DNA from: Poa pratensis
Taxonomy: Eukaryota > Streptophyta > Magnoliopsida > Poales > Poaceae
DNA: 64,000 nucleotides
Direction of reading: 5' to 3'
Assembly: GCA_947311845.1 (NCBI GenBank)
Contig: CAMZMU010000059.1
Span: forward strand, 53,605,626-53,669,625
In this document: positions 1 to 9,183 of the stretch, one piece after another
Layout: each line of letters starts with the position of its first letter
How positions within the stretch are numbered: position 1 is the first letter of the stretch
The notes under the pieces: model-generated
The model's database searches: none
What the model was told of the DNA's origin: nothing
The model's input: the letters and a program-made list of their open reading frames with translations, nothing else
Translations under genes and position numbers: made by a program

Positions 1-43
1 TAATAAGTGCGCATATAAATCAATTAATGCATCTAGCTAGTGA

Positions 44-334
44 TCAACAAGACTTAATATATACCTTGCCGGAGTTCTCTACGGAGTTTTGTAACGACAC
101 TTCTTCTTCGTCGTCGTCTCTGAAGTTTTGTAACTCAAGTCCCTCACCGGAGTCGTTCAAGCATTTCGCGCTGAAATCTTCGCCGTCTTCTTCGTCGGAA
201 TCTTCTCCATCGGAATCTTCTCCATCGGAATTGGGTCCAAGGGTCTTATCAAATATAAGTGCTTGAAAGCGTTCTTCTTTCTCCAAGTCTCGGATGAAGT
301 CCGGGGCGTCGATGATGGGGGCATCGTCCTCCAT
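44..334 (-). CDS. Acidic TE-associated protein, 96 aa, possibly the end of a longer gene
   Basis: A short reading frame with a strongly acidic middle: repeated Asp-Gly-Glu-Asp-Ser units at about residues 36-50 and an Asp/Glu run at about 73-77. The acidic tract corresponds to TCC/TTC-rich DNA on the plus strand. No enzyme domain is recognised. It lies in CACTA sequence, so it is more likely part of a transposon accessory gene than a host gene. A low-complexity frame without function is the main alternative. Confidence 0.3.
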   Translation of the reverse strand: MEDDAPIIDAPDFIRDLEKEERFQALIFDKTLGPNSDGEDSDGEDSDEEDGEDFSAKCLNDSGEGLELQNFRDDDEEEVSLQNSVENSGKVYIKSC

Positions 335-1090
335 AGCTCAATGTCACTGCAAATTTGTAATTCAAACTTAGCAATATTTCAAACTTTGCTAAATTTTGAA
401 ACTTTGCTACTAGAATTTTCAAACTTAGCAAAATTCACATATTTACTAGAATAAAAAAATGACAATGCACATATTTACTTATTTACTAGAATAATTTCTA
501 ACTTAGCAATATTTCAAACTTAGCTAAATTTTCAAACTTTGCTACTAAAATTTTCTAACTTAGCAAAATTAACTTTCAAAGTTAACTTAGCAAAATTATT
601 TTTAGTAACTTAGCAAAATATTTCTAACTTAGCAAAATATTTCTAACTTAGCAAAATTATTTTTAGTAACTTAGCAAAATATTTCTAACTTAGCAAAATT
701 TTCAAAGTTATTTTTAGTAATGTTTCTAACTTAGCAATATTTGAAACTTAACAATATTTGCTCCATTAAAAGTTAGAAAACTAATAATAAAATGACTCCA
801 TTAAATTTCCTAATTTGCTCCACTAAAATTGAAACACAAATTCAAACATAAAAATGCTCCACTAATATTACATAAATTCAAACATAAATGCTACACTAAT
901 ATAAAATGCTACACTAATAAAATGCTATACACTAATATAAAATGCTACACTAATAAAATGCTACACTAATATAAAATACTCCACTAAAAATGAACAAATT
1001 CAACCTAAATTCAACCTAATAAAATGACTCACTAAAATTTCCTAATTTGCTCCAGTAAAATTCAACCTAAATTCATCAAAAGAACAGTAC
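335..1090. repeat. AT-rich minisatellite-like stretch, no gene
   Basis: Irregular short repeats of the type AACTTAGCAAAATT and CTAACTTAGCAAAATATTT fill 340-760. They are followed by repeats of AATGCTACACTAATATAAA at about 880-980. No coding signal is seen. It probably represents an intron or leader inside the CACTA element. Confidence 0.6.
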
Positions 1091-1119
1091 TAAAATAAAA
1101 AGAATGAAAAAAATTACCT

Positions 1120-1500
1120 TAGTTGGGCCGGCGAAGCAGGGTAGTACGGCGACCAGAGCAGGACGGCGTGGCGCCGGAGCCGGAGGCGCGGGTGGAGTCC
1201 GCAGCTTGTCGGGGGCGCGGCAGAGGGCGGCGTCGGGGGCGCGCGGTGGAGGCGGCCGGAGCAGGGCGCCACACGGGCGGAGATGGCCGCGCCGGCCGGA
1301 GCAGGGGCGCACACGGGCGGAGGCGGCCGGAGCAATGCGCACGGGCGGAGGCGGCCGACAGGAGCAGGGGCGCAAGGGCGGAGGCGCACGGCCGGAGCAG
1401 GGGCGCACGTTGTTCGCCGGAGAGGAGCAGGGCTTCGCCGGGGAGAGCACGTCGTTCGCCGGAGAGGAGCAGAGGCGCGTGACTTGGGGATTTTGGGGAT
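1120..1500. repeat. GC-rich low-complexity leader in CACTA DNA
   Basis: Degenerate repeats of CGGAGCAGGGGCGCACACGG type. All six frames are open for long distances because stop codons are rare at this composition, and no frame shows a protein family. I treat it as a 5' leader or promoter-proximal region, not as a gene. A comparable GC-rich block sits before the subterminal repeats at 15530-15955. Confidence 0.5.
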
Positions 1501-1534
1501 CGAACCGTCGATCCCCACAGGTAACCACATTGAA

Positions 1535-1705
1535 GACCCCTTTAGCACCAGTTGTGCTCTTCAACCGGTACTAAAGGGTCTTTAGTACGGTTGTAGACTA
1601 CAACCGGTGCTAAATGTGCTTTTTGGGCCGCAGCGAAAATTCACGCGCGAAGCCCAGCCCTTTAGTACCGGTTGTATTGTACAACCGGTACTAATGGGCT
1701 TTTTG
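1535..1705. repeat. CACTA subterminal palindromes (TTTAGTACCGGTT type)
   Basis: Three palindromic units. Each has TTTAGTACCGGTT (or a one-base variant), a short spacer and its inverse complement. The same motif occurs at 8180-8385, so both belong to one CACTA family. In this superfamily, subterminal repeats are the transposase-binding sites. Confidence 0.65.
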
Positions 1706-2087
1706 AATTTTTTTCTCTAGTTTCTTTTTTCTTTCTTATGTTTTCTGTTTTTTATATCTATTTAATTGGTTTCTATTTTGTTTTTTTCTCTAGTTTCTTT
1801 TTCTTTAATATATATTTAATTTAATTGTCTACAAAATTGTAATAATTATCTATCTATTTGTTTTCTATAAAAATAGACCCGAGCTATGTAACTGGATTAA
1901 ATAAAGATGTTTGAGTATGAATTTGAATAACTTGTGCATACTTTTGAATCTGACAAAAACGGACCACACAGTTACATAAAAGGATACATTATTACACATC
2001 ACTAACAGTTACATAAAAGGATACATTATTACACATCACTAACAGTTACATTACTACATAAACGGACCACACAGTTACATAAAAGGA
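1706..2087. repeat. T-rich spacer and short direct repeats, no gene
   Basis: A T-rich spacer (1700-1870) is followed by direct repeats of CAGTTACATAAAAGGATACA plus TTATTACACATCACTAA at about 1968-2050, with a partial copy at 2071. A related copy lies just downstream of the transposase stop at 3652-3695. The frame at 2088-2648 and the transposase therefore seem to share 3' flanking sequence. Confidence 0.5.
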
Positions 2088-2648
2088 TTAGGAGGAACGG
2101 CGGGAGGAGCCAGCCCCGTTCGCGGCCGCCCGATTCTCGCGCGCACGTTTGCGACGGAGGGCAAGATCCATGGAGGATGAGTCTTTCAGCGCCCAATCCA
2201 GCTCGGCAGCCTCCTTCGCCTTGAGCTGGCAGGCAGTTCTGGCTCGCTGTACACGGTCGTCGTGGACGGACTGGAAGGAGGCTTCAAGGGCCTCCTGCAT
2301 CTGCGGCCCGCCGCGCTCTTCCCCATGGTCGCTCCAGTCGAAGTCGTCGTCGTCATCCTCCTCGTCGGGAGGGGCGGCGGCGACTGGTGGAGGTACGGCC
2401 GCGGATCCCCACGCCACCCCTGCGGCGTACGCATCCTCGTCGGGGTCAGGGACGTCGGACCACGCGCGCTCGTACGTCCTCCGCACCTCCTCCGGCACCG
2501 GAGCAGGAGGCCGGTAGGAGGGCATTCCTCTCCACGCCGGGCTCGTGGGCATACGGCGGGATAGGCTCCCGCGGTAGCGCCCAAGCGCGCTCTGCCGAGC
2601 ACGCTCGACCTCGTCCAGAAGGCGCTGCGGCGGGCGTGGCGGATCCAT
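2088..2648 (-). CDS. Hypothetical CACTA accessory protein, 186 aa
   Basis: The frame opens with a Pro/Arg-rich N-terminus (MDPPRPPQRLLDEVERARQS). It has a Pro/Ala middle, an acidic run of Asp/Glu at about residues 95-105, an amphipathic helical part with Ala, Gln and Lys at about 115-155, and an Arg-rich Ser-tailed C-terminus. No catalytic motif is visible. It lies on the same strand as the transposase, 1.1 kb beyond its stop, and shares a repeated 3' flank with it. This suggests a second transposon gene, possibly a DNA-binding accessory product; that role is inference. The GC-rich composition makes a fortuitous frame possible. Confidence 0.4.
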   Translation of the reverse strand: MDPPRPPQRLLDEVERARQSALGRYRGSLSRRMPTSPAWRGMPSYRPPAPVPEEVRRTYERAWSDVPDPDEDAYAAGVAWGSAAVPPPVAAAPPDEEDDDDDFDWSDHGEERGGPQMQEALEASFQSVHDDRVQRARTACQLKAKEAAELDWALKDSSSMDLALRRKRARENRAAANGAGSSRRSS

Positions 2649-2793
2649 CTCGTGGAGACGATGCGTTCGTGGCTAGGAATGGTGGATTAGGGTTTACCCC
2701 GTCGGCGACAATATATAAAGACCTCCAGGGCAGCGCTAGGGGAAGACACGTGGCTAGGGCAGCGCTGGGGGAGGACACGTGGCTCCGCAAAGC

Positions 2794-3183
2794 CGACTTT
2801 AGTCCCGGTTGGTGTTACCAACCGGGACTAAAGAAGCACACGGATCGTGTGTTTCTTTCAAGCGCTTGTGAGACGTTGGATCAGGGGTGAGCCCGACTTT
2901 AGTCCCGGTTGGTGTTACCAACCGGGACTAAAGAAGCACACGGATCGTGTGTTTCTTTCAAGCGCTTGTGAGACGTTGGATCAGGGGTGAGCCCGACTTT
3001 AGTCCCGGTTGGTGTTACCAACCGGGACTAAAGAAGCACACGGATCGTGTGTTTCTTTCAAGCGCTTGTGAGACGTTGGATCAGGGGTGTGTTTCTTTTG
3101 AGGGATTGTGAGCTGTTGGATCAGCAGTATCACGACCACTTCGTGAGCCACATGACCCGGTTGGTGTTACCAACCGGGACTAA
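2794..3183. repeat. Tandem 101-bp repeat carrying TTTAGTCCCGGTT palindromes
   Basis: Three near-identical units begin at 2794, 2895 and 2995, and a fourth partial unit lies at 3149-3190. Each holds the palindrome TTTAGTCCCGGTTGG, a GTGTTA spacer and the inverse, followed by AGAAGCACACGGATCGTGTG. The palindrome is a second CACTA subterminal motif, distinct from the TTTAGTACCGGTT type nearby. Confidence 0.75.
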
Positions 3184-3199
3184 AGAAGCACACGTACCC

Positions 3200-3207
3200 T
3201 ATATATA
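3200..3207 (+). promoter_or_regulatory. TATA box of a CACTA-borne leader
   Basis: TATATATA lies after the subterminal palindromes. About 45-70 bases downstream is a leader containing CACACAAAACATTCC, which also follows the TATA boxes at 20779-20786 (minus) and 26224-26231 (plus). Transcription would run rightward, toward the hairpins at 3294-3543 and convergent with the transposase gene. Confidence 0.5.
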
Positions 3208-3293
3208 GCCCACCTCCCGGAATTCCAGCGTCACTCACTCACTCACACAAAACATTCCAGCGTCACTCGGAGAGGCATCTTTGGGCAACCAGC

Positions 3294-3358
3294 GGCAAGA
3301 CGTCTCTGATGACCTGCGACCGTTCCAAACGGTTGCAGATCATCAGAGACGTCTTGCC
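3294..3358 (+). other. Near-perfect foldback hairpin, small-RNA precursor-like
   Basis: The arms GGCAAGACGTCTCTGATGA and its exact complement (3340-3358) enclose a second stem, CTGCGACCGTT/AACGGTTGCAG. That gives about 31 paired positions with one mismatch, one G-U pair and a 3-base loop. The 3' arm sequence is repeated at about 3371-3391 and again in a second hairpin at 3473-3543. Confidence 0.6.
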
Positions 3359-3472
3359 GGACGGTTGTAGATCATCAGAGACGTCTTACCGCTGCTTGGA
3401 TCGAAGTGGCGCTCAAACACAAAACATTCGGGTTCCCTAGCTACGTCCTGCAACCGTTTGGTCCGATCCAAG

Positions 3473-3543
3473 CAGCGGCAAGACGCTCTGATGATTAGCA
3501 ACATCCCCAACACTTGTTGCAAATCATCAGAGACGTCTTGCCG
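3473..3543 (+). other. Second foldback hairpin with the same arm sequence
   Basis: GGCAAGACGCTCTGATGATT pairs with the downstream AATCATCAGAGACGTCTTGCC-type arm, apart from a one-base gap in the 5' arm. TAGCAACA/TGTTGCAA extends the stem. It has the same mature-arm sequence as the hairpin at 3294-3358, so the two are duplicates. Confidence 0.55.
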
Positions 3544-3711
3544 CTCTCTGGATCGAAGGCCGATTTGCCGTCTCACGACCACGCGATTGTGTTGGTAAAA
3601 CTGCAGCTGATTGACATAGTGTTTAGATCTCTCTTCTGAGTTTTCAGGACATAGTTACATAAAAGGTTTAATACATTATTACACATCAGCAACAACATCC
3701 CTATCTAGTGT

Positions 3712-6700
3712 TCACTTTTTCTTCTTGTGTGTCCCTTTCTTCTGATTGCGCCGTAGCCATGGACATTCTTCATCATTTAACACGATGCTTGGGTCAGTTT
3801 TCACTTTGAAGGGCGGAATTTCATCAAACTTATTGTAATCTTCTGACATGTCTGTCTTGTCCTCCACTCCCACGATGTTTCTTTTTCCTGAAAGAACTAT
3901 GTGGCGCTTTGGCTCATCGTATGATGTACCGGCTTGCTTATCTTTTCTTTTTTTCGGTCTGGAAGACATGTCCTTCACATAGAAAACCTGAGCCACATCA
4001 TTGGCTAGGACGAATGGCTCGGTGCGGTACGCAAGATTCTTGAGATCCACTGTAGTCATTCCGTACCGCCGGTCTATCTCTACCCCGCTTGACAGGTTGA
4101 CCCATTTGCACTGAAACAAAGGGATCTTAAAAGAAGGTCCATAGTCAAGTTCCCATATCTGCTGTATGCAACCATAATATGTGTCCTTTGTCCCATCGTC
4201 GTTTGTTGCATCAAAGCGGACACCACTGTTTTGGTTAGTGCTCTTTTTGTCTTGGGTTTCCGTGTAAAATGTATTCCCATTTATCTCGTACCCTTGGAAA
4301 GTCAATATAGTCGAAGATGGTGACTTGGCCAACAAGTATAGCTCTTGTCCAACAGTGTTGTTATTAATGAGATGTGTACGCAACCAACTGCCGAAAGTAT
4401 CCACGTGTTTCCCTTTAATCCAGAAGTTAGTCTCCTCCGGGTATTGAGCGTAAAATATCCATGTGTTTCACGATATACGGAGCCACCAATCTGGAATTTT
4501 GTAGAACTGTGTAGTGTGCTTGAGTGAAAGAATGCCCGTCCATACATGTTGTTGCTTTCTTTCCTAGCGTGCCTTTTCCACGCAGTCTCCCCTCATGGCG
4601 CGATTGAGGAACACCGATCGGCTTAAGATCAGGAATAAAGTCAACACAAAACTCAATGACCTCCTCTGTTCCATAGCCCTTGGACATGCTTCCTTCTGGC
4701 CTAGCACGGTTATGAACGTATTTCTTTAAGACTCCCATGAACCTCTCAAAGGGGAACATGTTGTGTAGAAATACAGGACCGAGAATGGAAATCTCTTCGA
4801 CGAGGTGAACTATGAGGTGCGTCATAATATTGAAGAAGGACGGTGGAAACACCAACTCGAAGCTGACAAGACATTGGACCACACCCGTCTGTAAACTTGG
4901 TAGAGTTGCTGGATCGATTACCTTCTGAGAAATTGCATTCAGGAATGCACATAGCTTCACAATGGGTACTCGAACGTTTTCCGGTAGAAGCCCCCTCAAT
5001 GCAACCGGAAGTAATTGTGTCATAATCACGTGGCAGTCATGAGACTTCAGGTTTTGGAACTTTTTCTCTGCCATGTTTATTATTCCCTTTATATTCGACG
5101 AGTAGCCAGACGGGACCTTGATACTGCTCAGGACTTGAAAAAAGATCTCCTTCTCTTCTTTGGTAAGAGCGTAGCTGGCAGTACCTTGGTACTTCTCTGG
5201 ATTCAGGTTGTCTCGTTCGTGCGTACTTTGCTGGTCCTGCCGTGCATCCGATGTATCTTTCGTCTTCCCATACACGCCTAAGAAGTTTAGCAGGTTCACG
5301 CAAAGATTTTTCGTCACGTGCATCACGTCGATTGCAGAGCGAACCTCTAGGATTTTCCAATAGGGTAAATCCCAAAATATAGATTTCTTTTTCCACAAGG
5401 GTACGCGCTTGTTAGCGTCTTTTGGAACATTTAGACTGCCAGGACCCTTTCCAAATATTACTTCCAAATCCTTGACCATGCCATATATAACATCACCATC
5501 AGGGCGTGTAGGCTTCGTTCGGTTATCTGCCTCACCTTTGAAATGCTTGCCTGCTTTTTTACGGGATGCCTGTTTGGAAGAAATCGACGATGACCAAGGT
5601 ACACATTCTTGTTACCTAAATATATACTGTCAGTCTTATCTAAACAGTGCGTGCATGCATTGTATCCCTTGTTTGACTGTCCTGAAATGTTACTAAGAGC
5701 AGGCCAATCATTGATGGTTACAAACAGCAACGCTCGTAGGCCAAATTCCTCCTGTTTGTACTCATCCCACACACGTACGCCTTCGTCAGACCACAACTGT
5801 AAAAGTTCGTCAACTAATGGCCTCAGATACACATCAATGTCGTTGCCGGGTTGCTTCGGGCCTTGGATAAGCACTGGCATCATAATATACTTTTGCTTCA
5901 TGCACAACCAAGGAGGAAGGTTATAGATACATAGAGTCACGGGCCAGGTGCTATGACTGCTGCTCTGCTCCCCAAACGGATTCAAGCCATCTGTACTTAG
6001 ACCAAACCTTAAGTTCCTTGCGTCAGCTGCAAATTCCCCAAACGCACTGTCGATGTTTCTCCACTGAGACCCATCAGCGGGGTGTCTCATCATCTCGTCT
6101 TCCTTACGGTCTTCTTTGTGCCATCGCAACAACTTGGCATGCTCTTTGTTTCGGAACAAACGTTTCAACCGTGGTATTATAGGAGCATACCACATCACCT
6201 TCGCGGGAACCCTCTTCCTGGGGCTCGGCTCGCCCTCAACATCACCTGGGTCATCTCGCCCGATCTTATACCGCAATGCACCGCATATCGGGCATGCATT
6301 CAAATTCTCGTACTTCTCACCGCGGTAGAGGATGCAGTCATTGATGCATGCATGTATCTTCTCCACCTCTAATCCTAGAGGGCAGACAATCTTCTTTGCT
6401 TCGTATGTATTGTGCGGCAATTCATTATTCCTTGGAAGACTCTTCTTAAATATTTGTAGCAACTCCTGAAATGCCTTGTCAGATATTCCATTCTTTGCCT
6501 TCCACTGCAGCAATTCCAGGGTGGTACCCAGCTTTTTCTGGCCATCTTCACAATTTGGGTACAACAATTTTTTGTGATCCTCTAACATGCGCTCCAACTT
6601 CGACCACTCGTTTTCACTTCCGCACTTCATCTGTTCATCAAGAATGACCCGACGAAGATCATCATCATCGGACTGATCAACAATGACCTCGAGCTCAACT

Positions 6701-7025
6701 TCGTCTTCCCCATTGTAGTATCACCGTGTTCAGAGAACACAGGATAGTTGTCATCATCCTCTTCTTCAGGGTCTTCCATTATTACCCCTCTTTCTCCATG
6801 CTTGGTCCAACAAAAATAATTGGGCATGAAGCCTTGTCGCAACAAGTGGGAGTGTATGGTTCTTACGCTCGGGTAATTCCTCGTATTCCGACATTCATCA
6901 CATGGACAAATCATAAAACCATTCTTCAGCTTGTTTAACTTAACCACATCGAGAAAACGATGCATGCCATCAATGAACTCGGGACAGCGTCGATCACCGT
7001 ACATCCATTCTCGGCTCATCTGCAT
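3712..7025 (-). pseudogene. CACTA transposase (Tnp2 type), frameshifted
   Basis: Reading leftward, the domains come in the order usual for plant En/Spm-like transposases. First is a transposase-associated zinc-like domain (6627-7025, motif CPCDECRN). Next are the Tnp2 transposase core (5550-6630, with the STDGLNPFG and LPPWLCMKQKY blocks), a DUF4218 region (about 4430-5480, with HDCHVIMTQLLPVALRG) and a DUF4216 region (3712-4430). The frame breaks three times: near 6720, in an A-run at about 5555-5561, and near 4446. The product cannot be full length as the sequence stands. Introns cannot be excluded at some borders, but the break points fall inside conserved blocks, which favours indels. The C-terminus is Lys-rich. 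Confidence 0.85.
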
Positions 7026-7187
7026 TACATAAATACATCAAAAACCATTACACCAGCTAAATAATGAATAGAGATACGTGACCAAATTAATTTATACAAG
7101 TTCATCACATTAAAATCAAAGTAGAGTAGTGCCCAAATGTAATACATAGTTCTCACGAAACATACATCAATCGAAACTAACATACAA

Positions 7188-7674
7188 CTATCTAAAGAAT
7201 TTAAATCCAACAACAAATGCGATCAGAATCGCAACCAAGGTAACTATTGAACCAACAGCATAATGATACCAAGCCTCTTGACTAATGGCATATTTTCTAA
7301 TCTTTTTAAGCTTGGCGCGCATTGCATCCATCTTCCTCTCGTGAGCAGCGACGACGTCGGCAAGCTCGACCCCGTGAGCATCAACGATGTCGGCAATCTT
7401 CAAGTCCAATTCCATCTTCTCTTCTAGGCATTGGAGACGAAGATCTTCACTTATCTTCAATTTTGCTCTCAAATCGTCGTTTTCTTTTTTAAAATACTCG
7501 ACAATAGGGTCGGCCGGAATTTCCGGTTCAACTACCTCCTAAATAAAAATATATCTACGTCAAGTTGGTCGGCATGATTGTTATAAACACGAAACAAAAT
7601 AAATAGTTAAAAAGATATACCACATCCGAATCATAGACCGGACGAGGGCCGAAGGGGACGGATATCAAAACCAT
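7188..7674 (-). CDS. Small coiled-coil, tail-anchored protein encoded in the CACTA element
   Basis: Two exons can be joined in frame. Exon 1 is 7674-7621 (18 codons, from MVLISVPFGPRPVYDSDV), followed by a GT donor. Exon 2 is 7538-7188 after a TTTAG acceptor (116 codons), giving 134 residues. The middle is a charged heptad-rich coiled coil with repeats of the MRAKLK type. The last 25 or so residues form one hydrophobic helix (VGSIVTLVAILIAFVVG) with a short basic end, which is the layout of a tail-anchored membrane protein. The gene sits upstream of the transposase on the same strand. I recall similar hypothetical proteins from Triticeae transposon DNA, but no function is known to me. An additional upstream exon (about 7795-7850) is possible. 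Confidence 0.6.
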
Positions 7675-8159
7675 GACACTATACATATATAAAAAAACAT
7701 AAGAAAATTATACAAGAAATAATTATGCATTTAAATCATATAACTAACAATTTTTAAAATAAAAGATAAAAAAGAGGCTCACCGAGGTGGTGTCGGTGAC
7801 GGAGCGGCGCGGGCGATCGACGGCGGTGAGGAAGGGGACACTATATAAAACCACAAATTATACTTTAATTTGAGCTCAAAATGCATATAAAACAAATGAA
7901 ATCCCTAACTTAGGCATTTCATCAAACACCTTGCAAGCACCACCAAAATCAAACTTGCTAAACTTGCACGAAAATGAGCTAAACTTGAAATGCCGGAAGA
8001 GAAGATGAAGAAGTTGCTAACCCTTGTATAGGGTGCCACCAATCTTGACAAATGTTGGAGAAAAAAGCGGTGAACTAGAGCTTGGGAGAGCTTGGGAGAG
8101 AGGAAAATGGAGTTGGGTCGAGTTGCTTCAAATGGAGCTGGCTCGGGGTGGAAGAAGGG
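7675..8159 (-). other. 5' flank of the tail-anchored protein gene, no complete gene
   Basis: On the minus strand a Pro/Ser-coding stretch (about 7850-7795) ends in a GTGAGC donor, and a TATAG acceptor precedes the ATG at 7674. This looks like a leader or first coding exon. Positions 7860-8160 show no coding support. Confidence 0.35.
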
Positions 8160-8414
8160 ATATAGTGCCCGAAACCTTTAGTACCGGTTGGTAATAACAA
8201 CCGGTACTAAAGGTCTCACCGTGGGGGCCACCAACCGCGGCCGCGTGTGCCGCGTGGCCTCCAACGCTTTAGTACCGGTTGCTAATAACAACCGGTACTA
8301 AAGGTCCTCGCCGCGGTGCCACGAACACAACCGGTGCTAATGCCCCCCTTTAGTACCGGTTTTTGTATAACCGGTACTAAAGGTGGCGCACCAAAGCCTC
8401 CTTTTCTACTAGTG
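8160..8414 (-). repeat. CACTA terminal and subterminal repeats
   Basis: Three TTTAGTACCGGTT palindromes with short spacers precede the terminus TTTTCTACTAGTG. The last base of the element is 8414, and the next bases (GCAAAACCG) already belong to the neighbouring GCCGAG-type element. Confidence 0.75.
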
Positions 8415-8545
8415 GCAAAACCGAAAATCTCGGCGAAGGATGCATGTTCCCAGGTGACCAAATGGCACCTGTATCGCCTCTTCGCCGAGAGCCCTACTCG
8501 GCAAAGGCAGGTTCGCCGAGTATAGCACACGGCGAAGATAGTACA

Positions 8546-9183
8546 TTGTGCCAGATTTTGCTGCTTTTTAAAAATCCCTGCATTTTAAACACAATATATG
8601 CATATATATATATATATATATCAATTATATCACTGGATCACTCCCAGAACATTGAAAGGAGACACATATAACAAAAATATCGCACACATTGTCCGAAAGT
8701 ACACAAAATAGAGTCCACAAGTTCATAAGCACACAACCCAAGGTCAAACAAGTCCAAAATACATCGCACTAGTTCACAGCTAGCAGGAAATGCCACAAAA
8801 TCAGATGTAGCACAAGTCCAGTAGTCACCGAAGGCCTCATGGATGCAATCCTACAAGATTGAAAGCTATACGCATTAGTTTCAAAACATGTGTGTGGAAA
8901 TGTGGGTATTGACATGTATTTGGGACCTGAGCTTACCTAGAGTCACTCGGGGTTGTTGGAGGCCGATGGCGCTGATGATGGGCTTGCAGTCCCGCCTTCA
9001 CCATTCCCTCCATCTTCACCATCCGCGGGAGTGTGGGATCTAGACGATCGATTGTCCTATGAAGATTCAGAAGTGGCATACAAATTGTTCATACAAAATA
9101 TTACATCACAAATGGTTCACACAAAATATTACATCACAAATGGTTCATACAAACAGAAATTCTAAATCGACGAGTACAAAGCT
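8546..9183. other. Gene-free CACTA interior
   Basis: Contains an (AT)n tract at about 8600-8620. Direct repeats of TTCATACAAAATATTACATC type lie at 9089-9150, just downstream of the transposase stop. No coding sequence is supported. Confidence 0.5.

Larger units (their letters stand above)
1..8414 (-). mobile_element. CACTA (Tnp2-type) DNA transposon, left end outside window
   Basis: The right terminus reads TTTTCTACTAGTG, the inverse of a CACTAGTAGAAAA CACTA end, and stops at 8414. Just inside it lie palindromic subterminal repeats (8180-8385) built on TTTAGTACCGGTT / AACCGGTACTAAA. The same motif returns at 1535-1705, and a sister motif (TTTAGTCCCGGTT) at 2794-3183, so this stretch may hold more than one nested element. 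Its transposase (3712-7025) and a small spliced gene (7188-7674) read on the minus strand. No matching left CACTA end was found, so it is probably beyond position 1 or lost. Confidence 0.75.

Noticed and set aside
1076..1585. Overlapping Ala/Arg/Pro/Gly-rich frames on both strands
   Set aside because: Low-complexity GC-rich DNA with few stops; no frame is favoured and none resembles a family.
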